Positions 52,915 through 61,718 of a stretch of 64,000 bases of DNA are shown piece after piece (position 1 is the stretch's first letter; every line of letters begins with the position of its first letter). A program made the position numbers and the translations under genes. This DNA is from CAIZQW01 sp942493055 (GTDB lineage: Bacteria; Verrucomicrobiota; Kiritimatiellia; RFP12; UBA1067). The notes beneath the pieces were generated by a model, which saw only the letters and a program-made list of their open reading frames with translations, did no database searches and was not told the origin of the DNA. The stretch lies in assembly GCA_942493055.1 (NCBI GenBank), contig OW818680.1, forward strand, positions 4,464,001 through 4,528,000, in the 5' to 3' direction.

Positions 52915-53811
52915 ATGAATAACCTTCCACTGATGACGAACATGACTTCTTCCAGCCTTCCTCGCCGACACTTCCTCTCCGCCCTCGCCGGTGCCGGCGC
53001 GCTCGCCGCGCTGACGCCGAGCGTCCATGCCGCAGCACCAACACCCCGACCAGGCCGGTTGAAACAATCCGTCTGCCGCGGCGTGTTCAAGGATACCAAA
53101 CTGGACCTGAACGGAATGTGCCGCGAAGCCGCACGTCTGGGCATCGTCGGGATTGACTTTGTGGGGCCGGCGGACTTTCCGACGCTCCGGGAATACGGGC
53201 TGATCCCCACCATGCTGTCCGGCGGCAGCGGCATCAAGAAAGGCATCAACGACCTCAAGAACCATGCGGAGATTGACCCGAAGCTGCGCGAGGCGATCAA
53301 AGCCGCTGCTGCCGCGGGCGCACCGAACGTCATCGTCATGGCCGGCGACCGCGCGGGAATTTCCGACGAGCAGGGTTTTGAAAACTGCATTGTTTTTCTC
53401 AATAAGATCAAAACCTTGGCCGAGGATTCCAACGTCACGCTCTGCATGGAACTGCTCAACAGCAAGGTCGACCACCCCGGCTATATGTGCGACCACACGG
53501 CGTGGGGCGTCAGACTCTGCAAGGCAGTCGCTTCGCCGCGCTTCAAGCTCCTCTACGACATCTACCACATGCAGATCATGGAGGGCGACATCATCCGCAC
53601 GATCCGCGACAACATTCACTACATCGGCCACTTCCACACCGCCGGCAACCCGGGCCGCCACGCGTTCGACGAGACACAGGAGCTTTACTACCCGCCCATC
53701 TGCAAAGCGATTGCCGACCTTGGATATACAGGCTACTTCGCACACGAATACACGCCCACGAAGGACGCGCTTCCGACGCTGGAGAAAATGTTGAAGACGT
53801 GCGAGGTTTGA
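52915..53811 (+). CDS. Tat-exported sugar isomerase/epimerase-like TIM barrel
   Basis: 298 residues. The N-terminus SSLPRRHFLSALAGAGALAAL is a twin-arginine signal. The mature protein is an AP-endonuclease-2-type TIM barrel (hydroxypyruvate isomerase-like): GIVGIDFVGPADFPTLREYG, VTLCMELLNSKVDH, LLYDIYHMQIMEGD, IGHFHTAGNPGRH and ELYYPPICKAI. Metal-binding Glu, Asp and His are visible in these segments. Export of a folded, metal-bound enzyme by Tat fits. The role in sugar processing is inferred from context. Confidence 0.85.
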   Translation: MNNLPLMTNMTSSSLPRRHFLSALAGAGALAALTPSVHAAAPTPRPGRLKQSVCRGVFKDTKLDLNGMCREAARLGIVGIDFVGPADFPTLREYGLIPTMLSGGSGIKKGINDLKNHAEIDPKLREAIKAAAAAGAPNVIVMAGDRAGISDEQGFENCIVFLNKIKTLAEDSNVTLCMELLNSKVDHPGYMCDHTAWGVRLCKAVASPRFKLLYDIYHMQIMEGDIIRTIRDNIHYIGHFHTAGNPGRHAFDETQELYYPPICKAIADLGYTGYFAHEYTPTKDALPTLEKMLKTCEV

Positions 53812-53883
53812 AGTCGCAGCGCTTCGGGCTTGCCTGTAACTTGAACTTTCATTCTTGAATACTTTTTCGCAAAGAGCGCTATT

Positions 53884-53949
53884 TGGGTGAAGGACGGCGT
53901 GCCTACGCATTCGGCGAATACGCCGACGGCACAGCTCGTCCTTCACCCA
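53884..53949. repeat. 66-bp palindrome with 13-bp perfect arms
   Basis: TGGGTGAAGGACG (53884-53896) and CGTCCTTCACCCA (53937-53949) are perfect inverted repeats. Inside, GTGCC/GGCAC and CGGCG/CGCCG form further short stems. No transposase gene is next to it. It could be a mobile extragenic palindrome or a terminator for the upstream gene, 72 bp after whose stop it lies. Confidence 0.7.
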
Positions 53950-53969
53950 GAGTCAATGCGTGACACTCG

Positions 53970-54034
53970 GGTGCTTGCACGAGATAAGCCCCGGCTGTAT
54001 TCAGCCACTTGCGGGGGCTTTCCGTGCAAGCACC
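53970..54034. repeat. 65-bp nested palindrome
   Basis: GGTGCTTGCAC (53970-53980) and GTGCAAGCACC (54024-54034) are perfect inverted repeats of 11 bp. The interior nests AAGCCCC/GGGGCTT and GGCTG-tatt-CAGCC, so the whole can fold as one branched hairpin. It is only 20 bp from the previous palindrome but has another sequence. Confidence 0.7.
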
Positions 54035-54170
54035 TCTCATAGCGATCTTCGCGTAAAACATTCTTTTTATTCGTGTGGTTCGCGCTATTCGATGCTAAAA
54101 AAGTTACCAGTCGGTTTGTTCCCGGAACCCTGGGCGGGGGGCTTGTCTGCAACACCAACTTTTTTTTGCC

Positions 54171-54197
54171 CACGAAAAACACTAAAAACACGAAAAT
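54171..54197. repeat. Three tandem 9-bp A-rich units
   Basis: CACGAAAAA, CACTAAAAA and CACGAAAAT follow one another from 54171 to 54197. Similar CAC-A-rich tracts are common between genes of PVC bacteria (from memory) and create spurious Lys/Asn/Thr-rich frames. Confidence 0.5.
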
Positions 54198-54330
54198 CTA
54201 TGAAATGGCATGGACGCTTTGGAGTGCGGTGACAAACAGAGCCGTGAGGCGAGTGCGGCACCGCTTTTCTTGGCTGTAACTTCAACATGGGTGGAACCAC
54301 AAAATCCACATAAAACACAAAACTTGCACC

Positions 54331-54360
54331 TTGAATATCAAAGCATCAAACGACTATAAT
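54331..54360 (+). promoter_or_regulatory. Putative promoter of the GH5-like gene
   Basis: TTGAAT (54331-54336), 18 bp, perfect TATAAT (54355-54360). Transcription would start at about 54367, directly at the first possible ATG (54368). The mRNA would therefore have no or nearly no leader, or translation starts at ATG 54374 or 54380. Confidence 0.5.
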
Positions 54361-54367
54361 CTGATTC

Positions 54368-55729
54368 ATGTTAATGAAAATGAACGTATGTAAACTGCTT
54401 AGCCTCTCGCTCCTGCTAACGGTGTGCTTGGCAGGCGCGGCGGAAGAGAAAACGAACATCCTAATGAGCGCAATCGAGGTTGGTCGTGAAGCTATGAAGC
54501 AGAGCGATGTCCTCTCGGTGCGTGAAGGGCGCTTCTATCTCGACGGCCAGTTGTTCGCCGAGATCAGCTTCAATAAATTCGACCTGTTCTGGCACCTCTA
54601 TGAGCAGCGCGTGGCTGGCAAAACACTGGATGACGCGAACCCGATGGTGCAGGCTCAGGACAAGGCGCTGCGCGAGTTGCATGAGATGGGCTTTCAGACC
54701 ATTCGCTTCTTCGCCCTGCCGTGGGGACCGGCTGGAGCAGAGTCGTATGCAGATCCAAAGAAACGCGAAGGGCTCTACGAGGCGCTCGACAAGGCGCTCG
54801 CGCTCTGCGACAAGCATAAGATCCGCGTGGTCTGGAGTCTGGCGTCAGGCGGATTTACCGACACGAAGCTGGTCCCCGGCAAGGGCTGGGTCCACGGCGA
54901 GGAGCAGGCTCGCGAACTGATGTCGAATCCTGAATCGCGCGGACGGCAATTGCTCTACCGCTATATTGACGAGACAGTCGGGCGTTACAAGCATCGCAAA
55001 ACCGTGCTGATGTGGGAGATCGGGAATGAGATCACGCTGTCGGCTGACATTGGCAACAAGGACCGGATTTTTAATGACGAACGCATGCCCACGCTGAAGC
55101 AGGTGGCGGACTTCCTCCAGGATGTGACGAAGCGCATCAAGACTGCTGATCCGCTCCGGCTCGTCAGCAGTGGAGGCTCGCACCTGCGCGAGAGTCAGTG
55201 GAACCTCTACCAGCGCCGTAGTTGGAGCAAAGATACGCTTGAGGAGCAATTCAAATGTTTCGAGTTGCTCTACGCCAATACCGGCGTGGATGTGATCGAT
55301 GTCCATTCGTACATGAACAACAAGCCGGGGTACGTCATCTCGGACGGCGTGGGCGGCGAGGCGTTACTCGGCAACAAGGAGTGGATGCGCATCGCGCACC
55401 GCCTGGGCAAACCGCTGATGATCGGCGAACTCGGACTCCATGCCACAGCCAAAGGAGAGGCGAAGATCTGGAAAGAAACTCCCGACTACTTCGAAAGCTA
55501 CACCGATACCGCAGCCGCCAGACCCTGGGTCGAGAAGGCGCTCGACAGCGTTGTCGAGGCCGGGGTCCCTCTGGCGTACTGGTGGTGCTACCAGTCGGAT
55601 CGCCCCATGGACCAGAAAGATCCCCAGCGCTTCGACCTCACCCGCGAGCGAAACCCCGAATTGCTCAATTGCATCATCAAAGCCAATCAGCGGCTCAAGG
55701 CAAAACTGACGGACAAGCCGACCAGGTAG
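54368..55729 (+). CDS. Secreted GH5-like glycoside hydrolase
   Basis: 453 residues from the first of three close in-frame ATGs (54368, 54374, 54380); no ribosome-binding site is seen, and the promoter at 54331 suggests a leaderless or very short leader. A signal peptide core (CKLLSLSLLLTVCLAGAAEE) is clear. The TIM barrel has the acid/base motif WEIGNE (Glu221) and the nucleophile motif MIGELG (Glu354), as in clan A cellulases and mannanases. It probably cleaves a beta-linked polysaccharide in the envelope. The next gene starts 64 bp later. Confidence 0.85.
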   Translation: MLMKMNVCKLLSLSLLLTVCLAGAAEEKTNILMSAIEVGREAMKQSDVLSVREGRFYLDGQLFAEISFNKFDLFWHLYEQRVAGKTLDDANPMVQAQDKALRELHEMGFQTIRFFALPWGPAGAESYADPKKREGLYEALDKALALCDKHKIRVVWSLASGGFTDTKLVPGKGWVHGEEQARELMSNPESRGRQLLYRYIDETVGRYKHRKTVLMWEIGNEITLSADIGNKDRIFNDERMPTLKQVADFLQDVTKRIKTADPLRLVSSGGSHLRESQWNLYQRRSWSKDTLEEQFKCFELLYANTGVDVIDVHSYMNNKPGYVISDGVGGEALLGNKEWMRIAHRLGKPLMIGELGLHATAKGEAKIWKETPDYFESYTDTAAARPWVEKALDSVVEAGVPLAYWWCYQSDRPMDQKDPQRFDLTRERNPELLNCIIKANQRLKAKLTDKPTR

Positions 55730-55793
55730 CCGTAGTTTGTCACTAAGAACGTGGGGATTGATAAAAGAAGAGGCTGTATGGGATACTTGCACA

Positions 55794-58019
55794 ATGAATA
55801 AAAAAATAGCATCTGGCATTCCGCTGTACTGGGGTGTCTTGTTTTCTGCGCTTTCTCTTTCTGCGCTGGCCTCAAGCATTGATTTAACAAATGATCCTGC
55901 AACAGGCGGACCTGGCAAGTTTGCCGCTGAGGAGATCCGTCGTGAGGCCGTGGCGAAGGGCATGACCCTGGGCGCGGACGCTGATGCGACGCGAGTTTCG
56001 CTCCTTGTCGGCAACGAGACCAATGCAGTTGCACAAAGCTATTGCATCCGCGTACAGAACACGAGCGGACGCCGCACGATCTTTGTGTGCGGGGCCGATG
56101 CCGCTGGTGCGATGTATGGTGGACTGGATATCGCGGAGGCTATTCGCACAGGCACGCTCGACGCGCTGAAGGACTCTGACCACACGCCGCACATCTCCAA
56201 GCGCGGTATCAAGTTCAACATCCCGCTCGACCTGCGCACGCCGAGCTACACGGACTGCTCAGATGCTGCTCAGGCGAACATCCCCGAAATGTGGGAGCGC
56301 GCGTTCTGGACGGAGTTTCTCGACGCGATGGCGCGTCACCGCTACAACGTGCTCTCGCTCTGGAGCCTCCATCCCTTCCCCTCCATGGTCAAGGTGCCGG
56401 AGTTCCCGGAGGTCGCGCTGGATGATGTCTGGCGCACCCGCGCCAAGCTCGACGACACCTTCAGCTTTTCAGGTAGCGACATGGTGCGTCCTGCCATGCT
56501 TGCTGACCACGAGGTGTTGAAGCGGATGACCATGGATGAGAAGATCGCCTTCTGGCGCTGGGTCATGCAACAGGCAGCAGACCGCGGCATTCAGCTCTAT
56601 GTTTTCACTTGGAACGTCTTCACCTACGGCGCCGAGGGTAAGCACGGCATCACAGATGACCTGAATAACGCGATCACGAAGAAATATTTCCGCGCCAGTG
56701 TGCGTGAGATGGTGAAGACCTACCCGCTGCTCGCGGGCATGGGCATCACAGCCGGCGAAGGCATGCCGCACAAAATGGATTCCAAAGTCAAGGAGGCCTG
56801 GCTGTGGGAGACCTACGGCGAGGGCGTGCGCGATGCATTGAAGGACGACCCCCAACGCACATTCGGCATGATCCATCGCTTCCACTGGACTGCTCAGAGC
56901 GAGATCCTGGAGGCCTTCAAAGAGTACCCGGGACCCTTCGAGTTCAGCTTCAAGTACTCCGTGGCGCACATGTATTCGATCACGAACCCGCCCTTTATCC
57001 AGCCGCTGCTGGAGGGCCTCGCGCCTGGCAGGAAGACCTGGCTCACGGTGCGGAATGACGATATCTACACCTTCCGCTTCGGCGATCCTGTCTATGCCCG
57101 CGACTATATCCGCAACATGCCTCCGGCTGACAAGATGGCCGGCTTCTACATGGGGCCGGACGGTTACGTCTGGGGCCGCGACTTCCTTGAGCGCAATCCC
57201 AATCCAGATCCGCGCCCGTTGGTGATGGAGAAGCAGTGGTACGCGTTCATGCTCTGGGGCAGGCTGGCGTACGATCCCGCACTGCCAGATGCCCACTTTG
57301 AGCGGGCACTGGCCGCCCGCCATCCCAAGGCGTCGTCGCAGCATCTCTTCCGCGCGCTGCAAGGAGCCTCGCAGGTCATGCCGCTGACCACGCGCTTTTT
57401 CTGGGGGGACATTGATCTCAAGTGGTATCCCGAGGCGTGCCTGAGCCATCCGAAGAGCAAGGGCTTCTACACGGTGCGCCACTTCATGGAAGGCATCTCC
57501 ATGCCAGGCGCGAACGTGCTCCCGATCCGCGACTGGCGCGCGCGTCTCGCCGCCGGCCAGCCGATGGAGGGGACCACACCGCTCCAGATCGCCGAAGCTC
57601 TTGAGCGCGCGGCAACGGAAACATTGGCCGCGCTTGACGCACTCCGCGAGGCGGCCAAGCAGGACTCCGAACTCAGGAAGACCGTCAATGATTGCGAGGC
57701 GCTCTCCTGGCTGGGCCGTTACTACGCGTCCAAGATTCGCGGAGCGTGTGCCTTGGCCCTATTTGACGCGAACAGCGACACCTCCGAACAGGAGTCCGCA
57801 TTACGCCTTCTGGGAGATGCGCTGTCCCACTGGAAAAAATATGCCGCTATTCGCGATGCTCATTATGTTCCGGCACTCTATAATCGTGTGGGCTATGTGG
57901 ACATCACCGCATTGACCGAGAAGGTCGCCGCCGACATCGAACTCGCCCGTACCTGGAAGCCGGGCACCCTCAAAGACGACAAAAAACGCGGAGGCACTGA
58001 GAAAGGATTCAACAAATGA
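55794..58019 (+). CDS. Secreted alpha-glucuronidase-like (GH67/GH115-type) protein
   Basis: 741 residues from the ATG at 55794, chosen because a clean signal peptide (SGIPLYWGVLFSALSLSALASS) then starts the protein. An N-terminal beta domain with KFAAEEIRREAVAKG precedes a TIM-barrel with HISKRGIKFNIPLDLRTPSY, RHRYNVLSLW, DRGIQLYVFTWNVF and GITAGEGM. The order resembles GH67 and GH20/GH115 enzymes that remove glucuronic acid or acetylhexosamines. The C-terminal ~170 residues are helical. Substrate not certain. It ends 10 bp before a palindromic element. Confidence 0.65.
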   Translation: MNKKIASGIPLYWGVLFSALSLSALASSIDLTNDPATGGPGKFAAEEIRREAVAKGMTLGADADATRVSLLVGNETNAVAQSYCIRVQNTSGRRTIFVCGADAAGAMYGGLDIAEAIRTGTLDALKDSDHTPHISKRGIKFNIPLDLRTPSYTDCSDAAQANIPEMWERAFWTEFLDAMARHRYNVLSLWSLHPFPSMVKVPEFPEVALDDVWRTRAKLDDTFSFSGSDMVRPAMLADHEVLKRMTMDEKIAFWRWVMQQAADRGIQLYVFTWNVFTYGAEGKHGITDDLNNAITKKYFRASVREMVKTYPLLAGMGITAGEGMPHKMDSKVKEAWLWETYGEGVRDALKDDPQRTFGMIHRFHWTAQSEILEAFKEYPGPFEFSFKYSVAHMYSITNPPFIQPLLEGLAPGRKTWLTVRNDDIYTFRFGDPVYARDYIRNMPPADKMAGFYMGPDGYVWGRDFLERNPNPDPRPLVMEKQWYAFMLWGRLAYDPALPDAHFERALAARHPKASSQHLFRALQGASQVMPLTTRFFWGDIDLKWYPEACLSHPKSKGFYTVRHFMEGISMPGANVLPIRDWRARLAAGQPMEGTTPLQIAEALERAATETLAALDALREAAKQDSELRKTVNDCEALSWLGRYYASKIRGACALALFDANSDTSEQESALRLLGDALSHWKKYAAIRDAHYVPALYNRVGYVDITALTEKVAADIELARTWKPGTLKDDKKRGGTEKGFNK

Positions 58020-58028
58020 GCAATGGCC

Positions 58029-58091
58029 ACTGGGAGCACAGGCATCCTGCCTGTGCATCCAACGAACAGGCAAGATGCCTGTTCTCCCAGT
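58029..58091. repeat. 63-bp double-hairpin palindrome
   Basis: Outer arms ACTGGGAG (58029-58036) and CTCCCAGT (58084-58091) are perfect. Two inner hairpins, CACAGGC-atcct-GCCTGTG (58037-58055) and AACAGGC-aagat-GCCTGTT (58065-58083), can also pair with each other. The sequence matches a dispersed repeat that I recall from many PVC and related genomes. It could act as a 3' mRNA stabiliser after the upstream gene. Confidence 0.75.
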
Positions 58092-58176
58092 ATCATTCGC
58101 CCAACTTACAGGAATATTTAATTTTGGGAGGCATAGGCACTCCTGACTGTAGTAGACTTCAACACGTGGAGAAATT

Positions 58177-60126
58177 ATGAGACTGAAAAAAATGATGATC
58201 TTACTTCTTGTTGCACAGGTTACAGCCCTTGCTGCAGAAACAGTTGTTCCGCGCGTGCTGCCGCGCAACGCGGACGGCAGGGGCATTGTGGAGATAACAG
58301 GGGAGTTGAAGGAGTGGCACAAGGTCACGCTGACGCTCGACGGGCCGTATGCGCATGAGTTGGACAACGAGCCGAATCCATTCACGGATTGTAATCTGTC
58401 AGTGACCTTTACGCATGAGTCGGGTTCGCCGCGTTACCACGTGCCAGGCTACTTTGCAGGGGACGGCAACGCGGGCAACAGCTCCGCTGAAGCAGGCACG
58501 AAGTGGCGCGCGCACCTTGCGCCGGACAAAGCAGGCACCTGGACGTATTCCGTATCTTTCACGCGCGGCAAGCATGCGGCGCTCGACAACAATGGCACAG
58601 CGATGAAGCCCTTCGATGGCGTAAGCGGGCAATTTACGATTGCGAAGACAGATAAGACGGGCCGCGATTTTCGCGCACACGGGCGTCTGCACTACGTCGG
58701 CAAGCACTACCTACAATTCGCAGGATCAAAAGCGTATTTTCTGAAAGCTGGGCCTGATGCACCTGAGACGCTGATGGCCTACACGGAGTTCGACAACACC
58801 ATCGCAGGCAAGCCTGACAAATCACCGCTCAAGACCTGGGAACCGCATAAGAACGATTGGAATCCGGGCGACCCGACGTGGCGCGAGGGCAAGGGTAGGG
58901 GACTGATCGGCGCGTTGAACTATCTCGCAGGCAAGGGCGTCAATGCCTTCTCCTTCCTCACCTACAACGCGGCAGGGGACGGTGACAATGTCTGGCCCTT
59001 TGCTGAGCGCAACGCGATGCTGCACTACGACTGCTCGAAGCTCGACCAATGGGGCGTGGTGTTTGATCACGCCACTGCGCTTGGCCTCTATCTGCATTTC
59101 AAACTTCAGGAGAATGAAATGGATGACAACCGTCTCGGTTCGGGCCGCAAGCCTGGCGTCGTTCCCGAATCACTCGACGGAGGCAAGCTCGGCCTTGAGC
59201 GCAAGCTGTATTGCCGCGAGCTTATCGCGCGCTTCGGCCACGCTCTCGCGCTCAACTGGAACATCGGCGAGGAGAACACGCAGAGCAGCGATGAGATCCG
59301 CGACATGGCGAAGTTTCTCCACGACACCGATCCCTACCAGCATCACATCGTCCTCCATACCTTTCCGCCGCAGCAGGATGAGGTGTATAAGCCGCTGCTG
59401 GGCGATAGATCCCTGCTCACGGGTGTGTCTTTGCAGAACTCATGGAAAGCGGTCCATCAGCAGACGTTGCATTGGTTGCGCGAATCCGCTGCCGCCGGTC
59501 GTCCGTGGGTCGTCGCGAACGACGAGCAGAATCCCGCCGGCCTCGGCGTGCCGCCTGATCCGGGCTACAAGGGACATGACGGCATCGCAAAGGAGAAGCA
59601 GACCAAAGGCTCCAAGGCCGAAGGCAACTTCACTGCTAAGCCCTACACGCTGCACGACATACGCAAGCTCACCCTCTGGGGCAACCTCATGGCCGGCGGT
59701 GCGGGCGTGGAGTACTACTTCGGGTATTCGCTCCCGGAAAACGATCTCGTCGCGCAGGACTTCCGCAGCCGCGACAAGAGCTGGGACTATTGCCGCATCG
59801 CGCTGGAGTTCTTCCGGACAGAAAAAATCCCCCTCACTGAAATGACCAGCTCCAACGCGCTCATTGGCAACATCAAGGATGATATCTCGAAATTCTGCTT
59901 CGCCAAAGCCGGCGAGCTTTACCTCGTCTATCTTCCCAACGGCGGCACCAGCGACTTCGACCTCTCAGCAGCCAAGGGTGCATTTACTGTGAAATGGTTC
60001 AATCCGCGTGCAGGCGGAGACCTTCTCAACGGCTCCGTGAACAGTGTCAACGGCGGCGGGTCCGTCGCACTCGGAAATCCGCCTGCTGATGCGACTGAAG
60101 ACTGGCTGGTTGTCATCCGTCGGTGA
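58177..60126 (+). CDS. Secreted DUF5060-domain protein, glycoside-hydrolase-like
   Basis: 649 residues with a signal peptide (MMILLLVAQVTALAAET). GTGGAG lies upstream of the ATG. The N-terminal ~110 residues (ITGELKEWHKVTLTLDGPYAH, then PDKAGTWTYSVSFTRGKH) match DUF5060, an immunoglobulin-like module. A TIM-barrel-like centre follows with LNWNIGEENTQ, a possible acid/base Glu, and WGNLMAGGAGVEYYFGY. The C-terminal ~90 residues are a beta-sandwich typical of putative collagen-binding ends. It is often found with sulfatases in PVC genomes. Confidence 0.75.
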   Translation: MRLKKMMILLLVAQVTALAAETVVPRVLPRNADGRGIVEITGELKEWHKVTLTLDGPYAHELDNEPNPFTDCNLSVTFTHESGSPRYHVPGYFAGDGNAGNSSAEAGTKWRAHLAPDKAGTWTYSVSFTRGKHAALDNNGTAMKPFDGVSGQFTIAKTDKTGRDFRAHGRLHYVGKHYLQFAGSKAYFLKAGPDAPETLMAYTEFDNTIAGKPDKSPLKTWEPHKNDWNPGDPTWREGKGRGLIGALNYLAGKGVNAFSFLTYNAAGDGDNVWPFAERNAMLHYDCSKLDQWGVVFDHATALGLYLHFKLQENEMDDNRLGSGRKPGVVPESLDGGKLGLERKLYCRELIARFGHALALNWNIGEENTQSSDEIRDMAKFLHDTDPYQHHIVLHTFPPQQDEVYKPLLGDRSLLTGVSLQNSWKAVHQQTLHWLRESAAAGRPWVVANDEQNPAGLGVPPDPGYKGHDGIAKEKQTKGSKAEGNFTAKPYTLHDIRKLTLWGNLMAGGAGVEYYFGYSLPENDLVAQDFRSRDKSWDYCRIALEFFRTEKIPLTEMTSSNALIGNIKDDISKFCFAKAGELYLVYLPNGGTSDFDLSAAKGAFTVKWFNPRAGGDLLNGSVNSVNGGGSVALGNPPADATEDWLVVIRR

Positions 60127-60232
60127 ACCGCCTTCGACCTCGCCCATACGAGGCTCAAACGCGTGATGTAGGGAAGAACAACGCGCATGAAAATAATTGA
60201 ACGGGGTCCGAAATTTGGAGGGGGCGAGAAAT

Positions 60233-61420
60233 TTAGTTTGTGGATGCGGCCACGCTGGCAAGGTTGATAAAAACAGCTTCATAGCGATCTTCGTTATTCG
60301 AAGCTCGAATAAAATAGACTCGTTTCCCGTCGGCTGAAAAAGATGGATTGACATGGGCGACCCACGTCCATGTTATTTTCGTATTGGCCCATTCGGCTAG
60401 CCGTGCATACGGTTTTTGTTCCCCCTTTTTGTATAAATACACGCGGGTGAACCCATCGTCCTCGGGTTTGTAAAAGGCACTTTCGCCAACGTACCAGTCG
60501 CGCTTCGGCGAAGCCCCGACATGGGTGGCTGTGCCTCCTAGCAGCTCCAGTTTCTTTCCGTGCAGATCGTACCGAACTATTTTGTGTTCAGGATCTTCTG
60601 TGGCTACGCCAAACATACTCGTGTCATCGAACCAGACCACGTGCATGGGCCTTTCTTGGATCCACCGGATACCGGTGCCGTTGGCATAAACAAAGCCATG
60701 CAAGCATGTCCAGGCCTGGGTAGCGTCGCTCCGATAACGGTAATCAAACATGAGTTTATCATTTTGCGGATTGGGTTCGACATGTAAAAGGTTGGTTTCA
60801 TTGGTTGACACCTTCGGGTTTTGGGCAACAAAGGCTTTGATCAACTCCTCTTGTCGTACAATCTGGGTTGTTTCCCCGGTCATACAATTGAGGGAATAAA
60901 TCCCTTCGCGCGCTGATGGATAAGGAGCACGTGTCTTGTCATAAGTCAATAACCTGGCATTGCAAAGCGAGTAAAAGAGCAAATTACTAAACGACTTATG
61001 CCCGATTTCACCTTGCATCAATCCAAAAACAGATTGCGTGGAGTGAATATTATAAACAACAAAATCTTTAAAGTCATTGACCTGAAACGCAAGTAACGCG
61101 TCATTGATCCAGAGGGCATTTACGCCATTGTGATTATTGCAGGAGACTTCAAAGATCATCCTTGTCGTGTCCGTCGTCCTGTTTTTAAGCATGACATGCG
61201 CTTTGACCGGTCTTCCCAAATGGCCGCCCTGTACGATTTCAGGATATTTGACAAAGCAAATATGTTTACCATCCGGGCTTTCCGGATTTGCATCATAGAG
61301 ACTCAAAGCCGTACTTTCTACGCCCTTATAAACGGGTTCGATGTATTTGGAATAGTCACGTTGGGCATGGGAATATAAGCCGCTTACCAATCCTGCTATT
61401 ATGAAAATCAGTTTACGCAT
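60233..61420 (-). CDS. Secreted beta-propeller-like protein, AT-rich and probably acquired
   Basis: 395 residues. The signal peptide MRKLIFIIAGLVSGLYSHAQ is of Bacteroidota style. The mature part has propeller motifs (SPDGKHICFVKYPE, NPQNDKLMFDYRY, HVVWFDDTSMFGVA, NPSFSADGKRVYF) like TolB or oligogalacturonide-lyase-type folds. The composition differs: 61021-61080 has 17 G+C of 60, whereas 59161-59220 upstream has 37 of 60. No Shine-Dalgarno site precedes the ATG. It is the only minus-strand gene of this cluster. Function unknown; the propeller could be a lyase or a binding protein. Confidence 0.75.
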   Translation of the reverse strand: MRKLIFIIAGLVSGLYSHAQRDYSKYIEPVYKGVESTALSLYDANPESPDGKHICFVKYPEIVQGGHLGRPVKAHVMLKNRTTDTTRMIFEVSCNNHNGVNALWINDALLAFQVNDFKDFVVYNIHSTQSVFGLMQGEIGHKSFSNLLFYSLCNARLLTYDKTRAPYPSAREGIYSLNCMTGETTQIVRQEELIKAFVAQNPKVSTNETNLLHVEPNPQNDKLMFDYRYRSDATQAWTCLHGFVYANGTGIRWIQERPMHVVWFDDTSMFGVATEDPEHKIVRYDLHGKKLELLGGTATHVGASPKRDWYVGESAFYKPEDDGFTRVYLYKKGEQKPYARLAEWANTKITWTWVAHVNPSFSADGKRVYFIRASNNEDRYEAVFINLASVAASTN

Positions 61421-61718
61421 GTTAAAAGTATAAGTACGTTTTAATTCACGAGCTACCCATAGGCTGCGCCAGAAACATTCCGGAAAACGAGCCTATCATA
61501 CGTGTTTGGGGGTGCGCCGTCAACGCCGGGCATCAAAAAAGAGACCGCCTGAACGGCCCCAAGACCATTCACCCCGCCCGCGACCCCGGAGGTCCTCTCG
61601 ATCATGGATTAGAGAATCAGCAAACTTTATCGTTGTTTCAATCACGCTTGGAGTGATACAGTTTCAAGGTTACCAATGAGTCGAACAGGCTAATCAACTG
61701 ACAGCAAAAGGTATAAAC
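61421..61718. other. Intergenic region before the oxidoreductase gene
   Basis: 298 bp without a gene, divergent between the minus-strand propeller gene and the plus-strand oxidoreductase. I see no convincing promoter, palindrome or RNA gene in it; AAAGG near 61706 may serve as the ribosome-binding site of the next gene. Confidence 0.4.

Larger units (their letters stand above)
53812..54367. other. Intergenic region rich in repeats before the GH5 gene
   Basis: 556 bp with no coding frame worth calling. It holds two palindromes (53884-53949 and 53970-54034), a tract of 9-bp A-rich repeats (54171-54197) and a promoter-like site (54331-54360). The frames across it give only low-information peptides. 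Similar phrases TGTAACTTGAAC and TGTAACTTCAAC near 53833 and 54275 may mark the ends of an inserted block. Confidence 0.55.

Noticed and set aside
54073..54279. 68-codon frame before the GH5 gene
   Set aside because: It runs through A-rich 9-bp repeats and has no signal of a real protein.
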